Below, piece by piece: positions 28,017-38,328 of a stretch of 64,000 nt of DNA. A model generated the notes under the pieces. That model was not told where the DNA came from. It saw only the letters and a program-made list of their open reading frames with translations, and did not search any database. Position numbers and translations under genes: made by a program. Source of the stretch: Legionellaceae bacterium (GTDB lineage: Bacteria; Pseudomonadota; Gammaproteobacteria; Legionellales; Legionellaceae); the NCBI GenBank assembly GCA_018061965.1, contig JAGOTG010000006.1, positions 62,001 to 126,000 of the forward strand. The letters run 5' to 3'. How positions within the stretch are numbered: the first letter of the stretch is position 1; every line of letters begins with the position of its first letter.

Positions 28017-28697
28017 TCATTTTGCAGTCTCTTGATATTTAAGGTAACGACTATCATCACGAATCACTTTCGGCACCGTCACTCGCGGTTCAATACTCAC
28101 TGGTTCATATATCACTTTGCCGGATTTGGCGTCATACCGCATTTCAACATGACCACTAACGGGAAAATCTTTGCGAAATGGATGACCAATGAATCCGTAA
28201 TCAGTTAAAATTCTTCGCAAATCAGGGTGATCGGTAAATAAAACACCAAATAAATCATACGCTTCTCGCTCAAACCACAGCGCAGATTTCCAAATATCAT
28301 GCACAGAAGGCACCGCCAAATTAGCCTCGTCGACAAACAGTTTTACCCGGATGCGTTGATTGTTTGTGGTAGACAGTAAATGATAAACCACAGCAAATCT
28401 GGGCTTTTCCCATTGACCTTGTTGCGACTCGCCCTTTTCAACAGCACGAGAGAATCCTTCAGATGTCGCAGCATCGGTCTCCCAATCATATTGGCCGTAA
28501 TGTAAGTAATCGACCGCACAGACATCAATCAATTGATTAAACCCTAATGCACGCACATCCCGTAAAGCAAATAAAACCGTACGCAAGTCGGATAGGTCAC
28601 AACATTCCAGCGTCAGTTCACCATGAGCTATCGTGATAACAATATGCTCTTTCTGGAATTCTTTGTGTAACAGATCTTCTAATTTTTGTTGAGCCAT
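28017..28697 (-). CDS. nuoC: NADH-quinone oxidoreductase subunit C
   Basis: 226 aa from the ATG at 28697, which has AAAGGTGAT upstream; a GTG 12 bases earlier overlaps that ribosome site. The C-terminal signature '[20 protein letters not shown]' is typical of the 30-kDa subunit. It is part of the connecting module with NuoD. Confidence 0.96.
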   Translation of the reverse strand: MAQQKLEDLLHKEFQKEHIVITIAHGELTLECCDLSDLRTVLFALRDVRALGFNQLIDVCAVDYLHYGQYDWETDAATSEGFSRAVEKGESQQGQWEKPRFAVVYHLLSTTNNQRIRVKLFVDEANLAVPSVHDIWKSALWFEREAYDLFGVLFTDHPDLRRILTDYGFIGHPFRKDFPVSGHVEMRYDAKSGKVIYEPVSIEPRVTVPKVIRDDSRYLKYQETAK

Positions 28698-28705
28698 CGG
28701 TATTA

Positions 28706-29191
28706 TCACCTTTCAATAATATTTTTTCGTTTGATCTTATTTTGTAATTGAATGATGCCATACAATAGCGCCTCTGCAGTCGGAGGACACCCTGGTACGT
28801 AAACATCCACAGGCACAATCCGATCACAACCACGCACTACAGAGTATGAGTAATGGTAATAACCTCCGCCGTTGGCGCAAGAACCCATAGAAATAACCCA
28901 GCGCGGCTCAGGCATTTGATCGTACACTTTACGCAAAGCCGGAGCCATTTTATTACATAAAGTTCCGGCCACAATCATCACATCCGATTGACGTGGGCTA
29001 GGTCGAAAAATAATGCCAAACCTATCCAGATCATAACGCGATGCACCAGCATGCATCATCTCTACCGCACAACAAGCCAAGCCAAAAGTCATTGGCCACA
29101 TGGAACCGGTTTGAGCCCAGGCAAATAATTTATCTATGGATGTTGTTAAAAATCCTTGCTGGCTGAATTCAGAAGGTTGCGTTATTCCCAT
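28706..29191 (-). CDS. nuoB: NADH-quinone oxidoreductase subunit B (4Fe-4S N2)
   Basis: 161 aa from the ATG at 29191, which follows GAGGGG and overlaps the end of nuoA by 10 bases. '[11 protein letters not shown]', '[12 protein letters not shown]' and '[11 protein letters not shown]' carry the four cysteines of cluster N2, the last carrier before quinone. Confidence 0.97.
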   Translation of the reverse strand: MGITQPSEFSQQGFLTTSIDKLFAWAQTGSMWPMTFGLACCAVEMMHAGASRYDLDRFGIIFRPSPRQSDVMIVAGTLCNKMAPALRKVYDQMPEPRWVISMGSCANGGGYYHYSYSVVRGCDRIVPVDVYVPGCPPTAEALLYGIIQLQNKIKRKNIIER

Positions 29192-29541
29192 TCTAAAGCC
29201 CCTCGCTTCCACTCATAAATAAATCCAATCACCAATAATCCTAAAAAAATCGACATCGCGCCCAATCCATACCAACCTATTTTGCGTAAGGCCAAAGCCC
29301 AAGGGAAAAAGAAAGCGGTTTCTAGATCAAAGATAATAAACAGGATTGCTACTAAATAAAATCGAACGTCAAAAGGGATATGAGCTGATTCAAATGCAGG
29401 AAATCCGCATTCATAAGGAGAGTTTTTTTCTGGATTGGGTTTGCTTGAGGAAATCAATGCACCTGCACCTAGCATGGCGCCACCGATTACAAGACCGATA
29501 ATAATAAACACTAGAATAGGCAAATAGAGCTCTGCTGCCAT
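29182..29541 (-). CDS. nuoA: NADH-quinone oxidoreductase subunit A
   Basis: 119 aa, three membrane helices. Conserved '[20 protein letters not shown]' and '[12 protein letters not shown]'. First gene of the 14-gene complex I operon, 31 bases after tRNA-Leu on the same strand. The promoter must therefore lie upstream of, or within, the tRNA region. Confidence 0.97.
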   Translation of the reverse strand: MAAELYLPILVFIIIGLVIGGAMLGAGALISSSKPNPEKNSPYECGFPAFESAHIPFDVRFYLVAILFIIFDLETAFFFPWALALRKIGWYGLGAMSIFLGLLVIGFIYEWKRGALEWE

Positions 29542-29572
29542 AACATTACCTTATTATTAATTAAAATTCATT

Positions 29573-29657
29573 TGGTACCGAAGGCCGGACTCGAACCGGC
29601 ACAGCTTGCGCCACCGCCCCCTCAAGACGGCGTGTCTACCAATTCCACCACTTCGGC
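29573..29657 (-). tRNA. tRNA-Leu (anticodon GAG)
   Basis: 85 nt on the minus strand. Acceptor GCCGAAG pairs with CTTCGGT (one G-T pair), then A and encoded CCA. The D-arm is 'GTGGTGGAATTGGTAGACAC', anticodon stem CCGTC/GGCGG with loop TTGAGGG, a long variable arm as expected for Leu, and T-loop GGTTCGAGTCC. It sits between secG and nuoA, a place conserved in Legionella-type genomes. Confidence 0.95.
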
Positions 29658-29685
29658 TTACTTCTTTTGTAACGATTCAGCACCT

Positions 29686-29714
29686 TTTAAAAAAACGCCC
29701 TATTTATTTGGCGC
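29686..29714 (-). terminator. Possible weak terminator after secG
   Basis: On the minus strand GCGCC-(AAATAAATAG)-GGCGT is followed by a run of seven T. The stem is only four or five pairs, so it may be a partial terminator between secG and the tRNA-Leu/nuo transcript. Confidence 0.4.
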
Positions 29715-29766
29715 ATCCCCCCCAAGCATCAAGGGTTGTGGTGAATTGATACCTTCTTTTAATCTA

Positions 29767-30078
29767 TTATTCCGGCACAGGAATCGGCAACGGATTAGGT
29801 TCCGTTTGCTGAACCTCTGCCATTGGCAACATCATAGAGGCATGATATTGCTTTGCAACGGTGGCAGATAACAGAACACTGGTTGTAAAAAAAGCAAGAA
29901 CCAATCCGCCCGTGAGCTTAAATAAAAAGCTACCTGTACCCTGACTCCCAAATACAGTCGTAGATGCTCCTGAGCCAAATGCAGCACCCGCATCAGCACC
30001 TTTGCCATGCTGTAATAAAACCAGGCCTACAATGCTTATCGCAATCAAGATATGAATGATTAACAATAATTGATACAT
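29767..30078 (-). CDS. secG: Preprotein translocase subunit SecG
   Basis: 103 aa. Two membrane helices with the family motif '[20 protein letters not shown]' between them, then a short hydrophilic tail. SecG is a non-essential helper of the SecYE channel. It overlaps the end of tpiA by 19 bases, so the two are co-translated. Confidence 0.95.
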   Translation of the reverse strand: MYQLLLIIHILIAISIVGLVLLQHGKGADAGAAFGSGASTTVFGSQGTGSFLFKLTGGLVLAFFTTSVLLSATVAKQYHASMMLPMAEVQQTEPNPLPIPVPE

Positions 30079-30818
30079 TTTACAATCTCTCCAAACTGTT
30101 GCGCGTGTAATGACGCACCGCCAATTAAACCACCGTCAACATCTGTCATTGCAAATAACTCTTTGGCATTTATCGCAGTCACACTTCCACCATAAAGAAT
30201 AGGTAAAGCTTGCGCGCCAGGGTGGTCAAATTGCGACAGAAACTGACGAATAAATGCATGAGCATGCTGAGCTTGCTCCGGCGTTGCAGTAATTCCAGTA
30301 CCTATTGCCCAAACAGGTTCATATGCAATAACACAATCCTGCAAGGCATGCGCTTTATCTTCCGTAAAAACAGCACTAAGCTGGCGTGATAACGTTTCTT
30401 CCATCAAGCCGCGCTCACGGTCCATTGCTGTCTCACCAACGCATAGGATCGGAATCATACCATGTTCTTTTACATGGTGGAATTTTTCTGCAACAAATTT
30501 TTCATCTTCATGAAATAGGTGCCTACGTTCAGAGTGTCCGACCAATACATATTGGCATTGATAATCACTCAACATAGGGCCACTTATCTCTCCTGTATAA
30601 GGCCCAGCGTCTTTGGGATAAACATTTTGCGCGCCCCATCCAATGTGCTGGCCCGCCAATAGCGTACTTAACTCGGGTAAATAGATGGTAGGTGCTAGCA
30701 CCACCGTACGCACCGCTGATTGTCTGGGACAAATTGCTAATAAATCGTGGACTAATCCGATGATGTGGATCAAGCGTCCATTCATCTTCCAATTTCCCAT
30801 TACAAATTTTTGTCTCAT
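30060..30818 (-). CDS. tpiA: Triosephosphate isomerase
   Basis: 252 aa TIM barrel interconverting dihydroxyacetone phosphate and glyceraldehyde-3-phosphate. Active-site Lys in 'GNWKMNG', His in '[10 protein letters not shown]', Glu in '[11 protein letters not shown]' and the phosphate loop 'YGGSV' are all present. The neighbours glmM and secG match the usual gammaproteobacterial order. Confidence 0.98.
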   Translation of the reverse strand: MRQKFVMGNWKMNGRLIHIIGLVHDLLAICPRQSAVRTVVLAPTIYLPELSTLLAGQHIGWGAQNVYPKDAGPYTGEISGPMLSDYQCQYVLVGHSERRHLFHEDEKFVAEKFHHVKEHGMIPILCVGETAMDRERGLMEETLSRQLSAVFTEDKAHALQDCVIAYEPVWAIGTGITATPEQAQHAHAFIRQFLSQFDHPGAQALPILYGGSVTAINAKELFAMTDVDGGLIGGASLHAQQFGEIVKCINYC

Positions 30819-30829
30819 ATGAGTCCGTT

Positions 30830-32179
30830 CTAGAATAAATCCTGCTCAATGGCACTGATCTCTTGGCTTAATTCTTCAGCATAAGTTTGAACTCGATGGC
30901 GGTCCATGCCTTCCACCATAACTCGCAGCACAGGCTCCGTGCCCGAAGGTCGTAAGACTACACGCCCCTCATTTTTCAAGGCGGCATCCAAAGCATCAAC
31001 AGCACCGCGAACGCGCGCATCTTGAGCTAACTGTATCGCATGCTCCGTTTTTAAATTCACCAACGATTGCGGAAACAATGTAATATTTTGCGTTAAGTCA
31101 GCCAAAGTTTTATCTTTTTTTACCATGATTGCCAATACTTGCAAGGCTGCAATAATGCCATCGCCTGTCGTGGTTTTGTCTAAACAAACCAAATGCCCAG
31201 AAGGTTCTCCACCAATTTTCCAATCTCTTTCTTTTAATGTTTCTAATACATAGCGATCGCCAACTTGAGTACGGACAAATTCTACACCCATTGCACGAAT
31301 GGCTTTTTCCAAGCCGAAATTACTCATGAGGGTACCGACAACACCGCCATGCAATATGCCGCGCTGCTGGCGATCTTGCGCAATAATATATAAGATTTGA
31401 TCGCCATTCACTAAACGGCCCTGCGAATCTGACAACATCACACGGTCCCCATCACCATCCAAGCTGATTCCAATATCCGCGTTGGATTGCAAAACCATTT
31501 GCCGCATCGCTTCTGGATCAGTGGAACCACACCCACGGTTAATATTAAATCCGTCTGGCTTGTCACTCATCCCAATAACATCTGCACCCAATTCTGTGAA
31601 CACATTTGGCGCAATATGATAGGTTGCACCATGCGCGCAATCAACCACAATTTTTAATCCAGATAATCGTGTCAAAGAAGGAATCGTTGATTTACAAAAT
31701 TCAATATAGCGTCCTGGCGCATCGTCTATTCGCGTAGCTTTTCCCAATAAGGAGGATTTCACAGTTTGAAAAGGTTGTTGCATCTGTTTTTCAATCGCCA
31801 ACTCCATCGCATCTGGCAATTTCTCACCCTCTGACGAGAAAAACTTGATCCCATTGTCTTCAAATAAATTGTGTGAAGCAGAAATCACAATACCCGCACT
31901 GGCTCGTAACGTTTGGGTTAAATAAGCAATCGCTGGTGTCGGCATCGGCCCCAACAAGCACACATCTACCCCAGCAGCCGATAACCCTGCTTCTAATGCC
32001 GATTCAAACATATAGCCTGAAATCCGCGTATCCTTACCTATTAGTACTTTTTTTCGAGGGCCGTTGGCTAATATACAACCTACTGCCCACCCAAGTTTTA
32101 GCACCAACTCAGGATTCATGTACTTAGAGCCCACCTCTCCCCGAATCCCATCTGTGCCAAAATAAGCACGTCGACTCAT
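30830..32179 (-). CDS. glmM: Phosphoglucosamine mutase
   Basis: 449 aa. Converts glucosamine-6-phosphate to glucosamine-1-phosphate for peptidoglycan and lipopolysaccharide precursors. 'YFGTDGIRGEVG' start, phospho-Ser in 'VISASHNLFEDNGIKF' near residue 102, Mg site 'DGDGDR', sugar loop 'GGEPSGH' and phosphate loop 'RPSGTEP'. The ATG overlaps the folP stop (ATGA). Confidence 0.98.
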   Translation of the reverse strand: MSRRAYFGTDGIRGEVGSKYMNPELVLKLGWAVGCILANGPRKKVLIGKDTRISGYMFESALEAGLSAAGVDVCLLGPMPTPAIAYLTQTLRASAGIVISASHNLFEDNGIKFFSSEGEKLPDAMELAIEKQMQQPFQTVKSSLLGKATRIDDAPGRYIEFCKSTIPSLTRLSGLKIVVDCAHGATYHIAPNVFTELGADVIGMSDKPDGFNINRGCGSTDPEAMRQMVLQSNADIGISLDGDGDRVMLSDSQGRLVNGDQILYIIAQDRQQRGILHGGVVGTLMSNFGLEKAIRAMGVEFVRTQVGDRYVLETLKERDWKIGGEPSGHLVCLDKTTTGDGIIAALQVLAIMVKKDKTLADLTQNITLFPQSLVNLKTEHAIQLAQDARVRGAVDALDAALKNEGRVVLRPSGTEPVLRVMVEGMDRHRVQTYAEELSQEISAIEQDLF

Positions 32180-33051
32180 GACTCTACTCCCACACTTAAT
32201 CTCATTTCTTGCAACATTGTAAATGCTTGCTTGGTTTCCAATACATCATGGGTACGAATGATGGAAACCCCTACTAACATGGCATAAATCGCCAACGTTA
32301 ATCCGCCAACCATACGCCCTTCTGGAGGTTGGTCCAAAATTTTTCCGATAGTAGATTTGCGCGAAACACCCAGCAAAAGAGGCAAAGCATGCCGCTGAAA
32401 TTGAGCGATTCTCTGTACCATTTGTAAATTATGTTGCACTGTTTTCCCAAATCCAAATCCAGGATCAAGAATCAAACGCGAGCGTGCAATGCCTGCCGCA
32501 ACACATGCAGTAATTCGTTGCTCAAAAAATGCGTCAATATCCGTCACCACATCCTGTACATAATGAGGGGCATCTTGCATCATCTGCGGCATGCCTTGCA
32601 TATGCATCAAACAAATAGGGGTGTCTGTATCAGCGACAGCTTCTAGCGCTCCAGGCATTTGTAAAGCATAGATATCGTTGATGCATGCGGCACCTGCAGT
32701 AATTGCGGCCTGCATAACCTGGGGTTTATAGGTATCAATAGATAAAGCGATGGGAGCCACCGCGCGAATACGCTCCACAATGGGTATCACACGGTCTAAT
32801 TCTTCTCCTACAGAAACCGCCACGGCGCCCGGACGAGACGATTCACCGCCTATATCCAACAAATCAGCCCCGGCAGCAATCATCGCCTGTGCATGATCAT
32901 AGGCTGCATCCGGATGAGAGTACTGCCCGCCGTCATAAAAAGAATCAGGCGTGACATTTAGTATCCCCATGATCAAAGGCGAATATCCAGGTTTTTGGCT
33001 CAGAATGAGCTGATCAGTAGCACACCAATCGATAAAATCACTTCGATTCAC
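32176..33051 (-). CDS. folP: Dihydropteroate synthase
   Basis: 291 aa TIM barrel joining p-aminobenzoate to the pterin pyrophosphate in folate synthesis; the sulfonamide target. Signatures 'MGILNVTPDSFYDGG', 'DIGGESSRPGA' and 'DPGFGFGKT' are intact. It begins with GTG overlapping the ftsH stop codon by one base (TAGTG). Confidence 0.97.
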   Translation of the reverse strand: MNRSDFIDWCATDQLILSQKPGYSPLIMGILNVTPDSFYDGGQYSHPDAAYDHAQAMIAAGADLLDIGGESSRPGAVAVSVGEELDRVIPIVERIRAVAPIALSIDTYKPQVMQAAITAGAACINDIYALQMPGALEAVADTDTPICLMHMQGMPQMMQDAPHYVQDVVTDIDAFFEQRITACVAAGIARSRLILDPGFGFGKTVQHNLQMVQRIAQFQRHALPLLLGVSRKSTIGKILDQPPEGRMVGGLTLAIYAMLVGVSIIRTHDVLETKQAFTMLQEMRLSVGVES

Positions 33052-34988
33052 TATAGCGCTTCACTGGCTGGATTTTCTTTTGGCCCTTTTTTACGTGTTG
33101 CAGTCGACTTTGTTTTCTCATTAGCTGTCGCCTGACTCTGATCTGAGTCTGAACCAGGTGAACCGCCAGCATCAACCCAGCCCTCTGGTGAAGATGGCGG
33201 TTCACCCGCCATAATGGATTTAATCTGACTAGCATCAATAGTTTCATATTTCATCAACGCTTCTGCCATAAGATGGAGGATAGTGACATTTTCTTGCAAA
33301 ATAGACGCTGCATGCTGGAAATTTCGATCCACAATTTTACGCACTTCCTCATCAATTTTTTGCGCAGTTTGGTCCGATATTTCTTTAGTTTGTGCCATAC
33401 TGCGACCCAAAAATACTTCGCCTTCTTCCTGTCCAAACGTCAAAGGCCCCATAGTCGACAAGCCCCACTGGGTCACCATTTTACGGGCAATTTCTGTAGC
33501 ACGCGTAATATCATTAGAGGCACCCGTTGTCACACTATCCGCCCCAAAAATTAATTCCTCCGCTACACGGCCACCAAATAAACTAGCCAATTGGCTTTCC
33601 AAACGTCTTTTGGTGTAACTATAGCGATCTTGCTCTGGTAAAAACATCGTCACACCCAAAGCACGTCCTCGCGGAATAATAGATACTTTGTAAACAGGGT
33701 CATGTTCTGGCACTAATAAACCCACAATGGCATGCCCCGCTTCATGATAAGCAGTTAGTTTCTTTTCATCTTCACTCATGACCATAGAACGTCGTTCCGC
33801 ACCCATCATGATCTTATCTTTCGCTTTATCTAATTCATGAATAGTGACTTTACGCTTATTGGCGCGTGCAGCAAACAAAGCAGCTTCATTAACCAAATTC
33901 GCCAAATCTGCACCGGAAAAACCTGGTGTACCGCGCGCAACAGACATCACATCAAGATTAGGCTCCATCGGCACTTTGCCCAAATGCACTTTTAAAATTT
34001 GCTCACGACCCCTTATATCTGGTAACGGCACCACCACTTGACGATCAAATCGACCCGGACGTAACAGTGCCGGATCCAAAACATCTGGACGGTTGGTTGC
34101 TGCGATGACAATCACACCTTCGTTACCTTCGAACCCATCCATTTCGACTAACAATTGATTGAGTGTTTGTTCTCGTTCGTCATGCCCGCCACCTAATCCA
34201 GCACCCCGATGACGCCCTACTGCATCGATCTCATCAATAAAGATAATACACGGGGCTTGTTTTTTTGCTTGCTCAAACATATCACGCACGCGAGAAGCGC
34301 CCACGCCAACAAACATTTCCACGAAATCAGATCCCGAAATGGTAAAGAAAGGAACCTTCGCTTCTCCCGCCACTGCGCGGGCTAATAATGTCTTACCAGT
34401 ACCTGGGGACCCCACTAACAATACGCCGCGCGGAATACGTCCCCCAAGATTTTGGAATTTGGTCGGATCACGTAAAAAATCCACCAATTCTTTGACTTCT
34501 TCTTTGGCCTCATCGACCCCAGCAACATCTGCAAAAGTAACTTTAACCTGATCTTCTCCCAGCAACCGTGCCCGCGACCGTCCAAAAGACATCGCACCGC
34601 GCCCGCCGCCGCCTTGCATTTGGCGCATAAAAAACACCCAGACCCCAATCAAGAGTATCATTGGGAACCAATTCACAAAGAGGTGAAGTAAAAAACTTTC
34701 TTGTTGTTTTTCTTGGCCATTGACTGTGACATTGGCCTTTAATAATTGACCTAACAATGCCGAATCGTAAATGGGAATATAGGTCACAAAACGTCGATTA
34801 TTTTTGGTCACTCCGGTGATCACTTTATTATCCTCCACCGTGACAGAATGAATCATCCCCTGTGAAACTTCGGTGAGGAACTGGCTATACGGCAAACGAT
34901 CCGCCACAGCATGATTCGGACCAAAATTACTAAATACCGACACCAGAACAATCGCGATAATCAGCCATAAGAATAAATTTTTAACCAT
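33051..34988 (-). CDS. ftsH: ATP-dependent zinc metalloprotease FtsH
   Basis: 645 aa from the ATG at 34988, which gives the usual '[15 protein letters not shown]' beginning; an ATG ten codons earlier is possible. Two membrane helices flank a small periplasmic domain. Then Walker A '[13 protein letters not shown]', Walker B '[11 protein letters not shown]', the second-region-of-homology arginines and the protease site 'HEAGHAI'. It degrades membrane proteins and some regulators such as LpxC or sigma-32 in relatives. Confidence 0.98.
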   Translation of the reverse strand: MVKNLFLWLIIAIVLVSVFSNFGPNHAVADRLPYSQFLTEVSQGMIHSVTVEDNKVITGVTKNNRRFVTYIPIYDSALLGQLLKANVTVNGQEKQQESFLLHLFVNWFPMILLIGVWVFFMRQMQGGGGRGAMSFGRSRARLLGEDQVKVTFADVAGVDEAKEEVKELVDFLRDPTKFQNLGGRIPRGVLLVGSPGTGKTLLARAVAGEAKVPFFTISGSDFVEMFVGVGASRVRDMFEQAKKQAPCIIFIDEIDAVGRHRGAGLGGGHDEREQTLNQLLVEMDGFEGNEGVIVIAATNRPDVLDPALLRPGRFDRQVVVPLPDIRGREQILKVHLGKVPMEPNLDVMSVARGTPGFSGADLANLVNEAALFAARANKRKVTIHELDKAKDKIMMGAERRSMVMSEDEKKLTAYHEAGHAIVGLLVPEHDPVYKVSIIPRGRALGVTMFLPEQDRYSYTKRRLESQLASLFGGRVAEELIFGADSVTTGASNDITRATEIARKMVTQWGLSTMGPLTFGQEEGEVFLGRSMAQTKEISDQTAQKIDEEVRKIVDRNFQHAASILQENVTILHLMAEALMKYETIDASQIKSIMAGEPPSSPEGWVDAGGSPGSDSDQSQATANEKTKSTATRKKGPKENPASEAL

Positions 34989-35038
34989 GTCGTTCAAAAT
35001 AATGACCCCATTCAGCATTCAATACTATCTTTAAAGTA

Positions 35039-35677
35039 CTACAAAATGTAGCCTTTCGCCAGTAAATAGGTTTCGCGAGAGCGGGAACGTGATGCTTTGG
35101 GCTTCCGAATCGAGACGTGTCGAAAGCGCGGGCGAACCTCTTTCACCAAGGCATCAAACCCCACTCCATGAAACAACTTCAGTACCAATGTACCACCCGG
35201 TTTGAGTCGTTGATATGCAAAATCTACCGCCAGTTCCGCTAAATACATCGCGCGCGTCATATCAACTTCGGTGTTTCCACTCATATTGGGGGCCATATCG
35301 GATAAAACAACATCGACAGCTCGTTCAGGTAATGTAGCCTGCAATTGTTGCAAAACCGCGTCATCAGTGAAATCCCCTTGAATCAGCTCTACACCTGGCA
35401 ACGCATCCATCGGCAATCGATCTAAAGCGATGATACGACTTTCGCGCGCACCCTGCACCGAACAACCAATTTTTTCGGCTACATATTGGGTCCATCCCCC
35501 GGGTGCAGCACCCAAATCCACTACAATCATACCAGGTTTAAGCAAATGTTCTTTCGCATCTATTTCTTGCAATTTATACACTGCACGGCTGCGATAACCT
35601 TCCGCCTGCGCCTGCTTAACGTACACATCTGCAAAATGCTCTTGGAGCCAACGCTGGCTACTTTTGGTACGGCGCAT
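35039..35677 (-). CDS. rlmE: 23S rRNA (uridine(2552)-2'-O)-methyltransferase
   Basis: 212 aa, RrmJ/FtsJ family. SAM loop 'VVDLGAAPGGWTQYV', catalytic Asp in 'VLSDMAPNMSGN', Lys in 'LVLKLFHG' and the final 'SRSRETYLLAKGY' are conserved. The pairing with ftsH is the classical ftsJ-ftsH order; yhbY is divergent upstream. Confidence 0.97.
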   Translation of the reverse strand: MRRTKSSQRWLQEHFADVYVKQAQAEGYRSRAVYKLQEIDAKEHLLKPGMIVVDLGAAPGGWTQYVAEKIGCSVQGARESRIIALDRLPMDALPGVELIQGDFTDDAVLQQLQATLPERAVDVVLSDMAPNMSGNTEVDMTRAMYLAELAVDFAYQRLKPGGTLVLKLFHGVGFDALVKEVRPRFRHVSIRKPKASRSRSRETYLLAKGYIL

Positions 35678-35777
35678 CGTTTAGATCCTAAAAACCCTTA
35701 TCATACCGGATCAACCTATCTATTTACAGCAAAACGTGTAATAATTCGCCATTACTTCTTTTGCTCACTCATCCACC

Positions 35778-36047
35778 ATGAATAATAAGCTCAAAAAAGC
35801 CCTCAAAGCGCAAGCTCATCCTCTTAATCCTGTTATTTTAATGGGCGGCAAGGGACTCACTGAGAATGTGATAGTTGCAACAGATGAAGCACTCATGACT
35901 CATGAATTAATCAAAGTCAAACTGACGGGCGACGCAAAAGCTGATCGCAGTGCAATTGCGCAAACATTGTGTACTGCAACTCACGCAGAGCTGGTTCAAA
36001 TTGTTGGCCATATTGCGACTCTCTATCGAAAAAATCCTGTAAACTGA
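35778..36047 (+). CDS. yhbY: CRS1-YhbY domain RNA-binding protein
   Basis: 89 aa, the whole CRM domain: 'KKALKAQAHPLNPVILMGGK' then 'GLTENVI', 'EALMTHELIKVKL' and the family's C-terminal strand 'IGHIATLYRKN'-like 'VGHIATLYRKNP'. It associates with pre-50S ribosomes. Divergent from rlmE, as in E. coli. Confidence 0.95.
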   Translation: MNNKLKKALKAQAHPLNPVILMGGKGLTENVIVATDEALMTHELIKVKLTGDAKADRSAIAQTLCTATHAELVQIVGHIATLYRKNPVN

Positions 36048-36125
36048 TGGTTTCTTCTCACTGACAATAGACTTTAAATTAAATCTAATGTACAATATCA
36101 AATCATTTTCTGGTTCGAAATTATT

Positions 36126-37586
36126 ATGGCTGATGAAGAATTTGTTGTTATCTCTCCAGCAAATCAAGATCTCTTTAAGGAAACGGTCTTAAAGTATCTC
36201 AATGGTACCTATACAATCGACGAAACACGGAACCGCATGCGCGTGGCCTGCATGTACCAAACACATTCCATTAGAGCCAGAACATTGGCCAAAAGTATTG
36301 AATTGTACGAAGGCTCAAACGCCCATCTTGACCCCGCAATTGTCAAGATTCTTGAGCATCTTAAAATGAAACCGCAAAAACGCGTTTATGTAGAAGCTGG
36401 CATTGTTTCTCTTTATGACCTTTTAAGAAAACAAAAAGACCAAGATTTGGACTATTTGATAGAGATGATTGATGACCTTTATCCGGCAGTTCCCTTGTTC
36501 AATTATATCTATCGCCCTGCCGTATTTACTATTGTGGCCCTGAGTTTCAGTTATCTACAACCTCAGTATTTCTGGATGGCAATTGATTGGGTGACCGATA
36601 TACTTCCAGTAGCCTATTACTGGCTACATCATTATGTGGTCCAACTAAATAATTGGCCAGTCATTGGTATGGGTATGCAAATTGCTTGGTTGGTTTATTA
36701 TTTGAGATATACATTCCAGCATGGATTAGATCCCTCTGTAGAGAGAGTTCGTACTTTGACATTTCGAGCTATTGCGTTAACGCTCACTTTTCTCGGTCAT
36801 CTTCTTTCCTATTCAGCAGCAGGCGCGTTATCTTGGGGTCCCGCACTGTTTTTCATCGCCAGCTCGTTAGTCAGCATTGTAGAAAGCATCCATTTTTACC
36901 TAACACAAAAAGATCGACCAACGCCAGCCCAAAACGCCGATGTTCATACAAAAGCATTACATATTCGCCACAATTATACGCAAGATCGCAATTTTTATTA
37001 TTTTTTGGTCCGGCTAATTCATGCTATTGCCATCACCGTATTATTACTTATTTGTACGCTGTTACCACCCAGTTTGATCTTAACCATGACTTACACATTA
37101 TCGTTGTCGCTGACTTTTATAATCAAAGATTATTGTATTGAACTTATCAAACAGCGTACAGTCAATTCAGAACAAGATGCAGTCGCGTCTCACTACACTT
37201 CGCATGGACATAGTTTAGACAAAAAAAAGGAAGCGGACAAAGCTGATTTTCAGGACTATGCTGCCACGATTATATCGTCATATTCGCACGATACTCACAA
37301 GCAACTCGTGTTACGCGACACAATGCGAGAACTTCTCTCAAGTGAAGATTTTGTATTGCAGAGTACACGCGCAATTTTTGATCGATGTGTGAAAGTAGCG
37401 AATGGAGTTTCGCCTAGTCCTCAAGCTCACAACCAACCCCCTTTGTCTCAATCAAAATATGGGTTCCATCATCAGACTGGGAATGCAACAAGTACGCCAG
37501 TCAGAGTTAGATTAACAGATGCGTTCTCATCACCTGCACCTGGTGATGAAGGAAATACTTACCTGCAACCCACATCAAAGTTCTAG
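36126..37586 (+). CDS. Multi-pass membrane protein of unknown function
   Basis: 486 aa that I cannot assign. Residues ~1-120 are soluble and charged ('DEEFVVISPANQDLFKETVL'). Residues ~120-345 contain about six hydrophobic helices rich in Tyr, Trp and Leu, in pairs. The C-terminal ~140 residues are soluble and polar, with a Pro/Ser/Thr-rich tail. Transcription probably starts at a TACAAT box about 30 bases upstream. It stands alone between yhbY and the converging hda. The layout (soluble ends, central membrane block) would fit a Dot/Icm-type secreted effector, but nothing proves it. Confidence 0.55.
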   Translation: MADEEFVVISPANQDLFKETVLKYLNGTYTIDETRNRMRVACMYQTHSIRARTLAKSIELYEGSNAHLDPAIVKILEHLKMKPQKRVYVEAGIVSLYDLLRKQKDQDLDYLIEMIDDLYPAVPLFNYIYRPAVFTIVALSFSYLQPQYFWMAIDWVTDILPVAYYWLHHYVVQLNNWPVIGMGMQIAWLVYYLRYTFQHGLDPSVERVRTLTFRAIALTLTFLGHLLSYSAAGALSWGPALFFIASSLVSIVESIHFYLTQKDRPTPAQNADVHTKALHIRHNYTQDRNFYYFLVRLIHAIAITVLLLICTLLPPSLILTMTYTLSLSLTFIIKDYCIELIKQRTVNSEQDAVASHYTSHGHSLDKKKEADKADFQDYAATIISSYSHDTHKQLVLRDTMRELLSSEDFVLQSTRAIFDRCVKVANGVSPSPQAHNQPPLSQSKYGFHHQTGNATSTPVRVRLTDAFSSPAPGDEGNTYLQPTSKF

Positions 37587-37611
37587 GAGCCAAATGGACT
37601 GGATTTTCAGC

Positions 37612-38328
37612 CTAAACACCTAACACATCTTTTACAAATGGAATGGTTAATTTACGCTGAGCAACCAATGAGGCATGATCCAAGCGATCTAAAACAGTCT
37701 GCAAATCATGCATATTGCGTGCGCAGCGGCTAAGAATATAATGACCTACGTTCTCCGGCAACTCAAGACCGCGTTTTTTTGCGTACTCTTGCAAGGTATT
37801 AATCTTGTCTTCATCTTTTAATTCGTGAATTTGCAAGATCAATGCATACGTCAAACGCGAGCGTAAATCAGCCAAATGCAGCGTTGTCAAAGCTGGCGGT
37901 ACTTGCCCGGTTACAATTAAGGTATTGTGTTGGGCATGCAAGCGATTATACAAATGAAACAGCGCCTCTTCCCACGCACTATGACCAGCAATCTGCTCAA
38001 TGTCATCCACTGCGACCAGCGCGTGCTCAGCCATCCCTTCTAGAATTGCTGGGTCCCAATTTTGTAATAATTTTAAAGGTAGATAAGCAACTGCATGACC
38101 TGCTTGTGCCATTGCCTGACAAGCTGCTTGTAATAGGTGGGATTTTCCCGAGCCTGGCAAACCCCATACATAAAATAAATGTTCTTTTTTTTCTGGCAGA
38201 CTGGATAAAATTTGTTGCTGCAATAATTCATTTCCCGTCCAACAAAAATCGGCAAAACTGGCTTCGTCGTTGCATTGCATCGCCAATGCCAATTGCTGCT
38301 TTATTTGCGAGAAATCCTTTGTTGCCAC
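37612..38328 (-). CDS. hda: DnaA regulatory inactivator Hda
   Basis: 238 aa from the GTG at 38328, which has GGGGGAG upstream. DnaA-like AAA+ domain without DnaA's DNA-binding part: 'WGLPGSGKSHLLQAA' (Walker A), 'LVAVDDIEQIAG' (Walker B) and 'LRSRLTYALILQIHEL'. Hda with the beta clamp stimulates DnaA-ATP hydrolysis and prevents re-initiation. The start overlaps the end of the upstream pgsA-type gene by 28 bases. Confidence 0.9.
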   Translation of the reverse strand: MATKDFSQIKQQLALAMQCNDEASFADFCWTGNELLQQQILSSLPEKKEHLFYVWGLPGSGKSHLLQAACQAMAQAGHAVAYLPLKLLQNWDPAILEGMAEHALVAVDDIEQIAGHSAWEEALFHLYNRLHAQHNTLIVTGQVPPALTTLHLADLRSRLTYALILQIHELKDEDKINTLQEYAKKRGLELPENVGHYILSRCARNMHDLQTVLDRLDHASLVAQRKLTIPFVKDVLGV

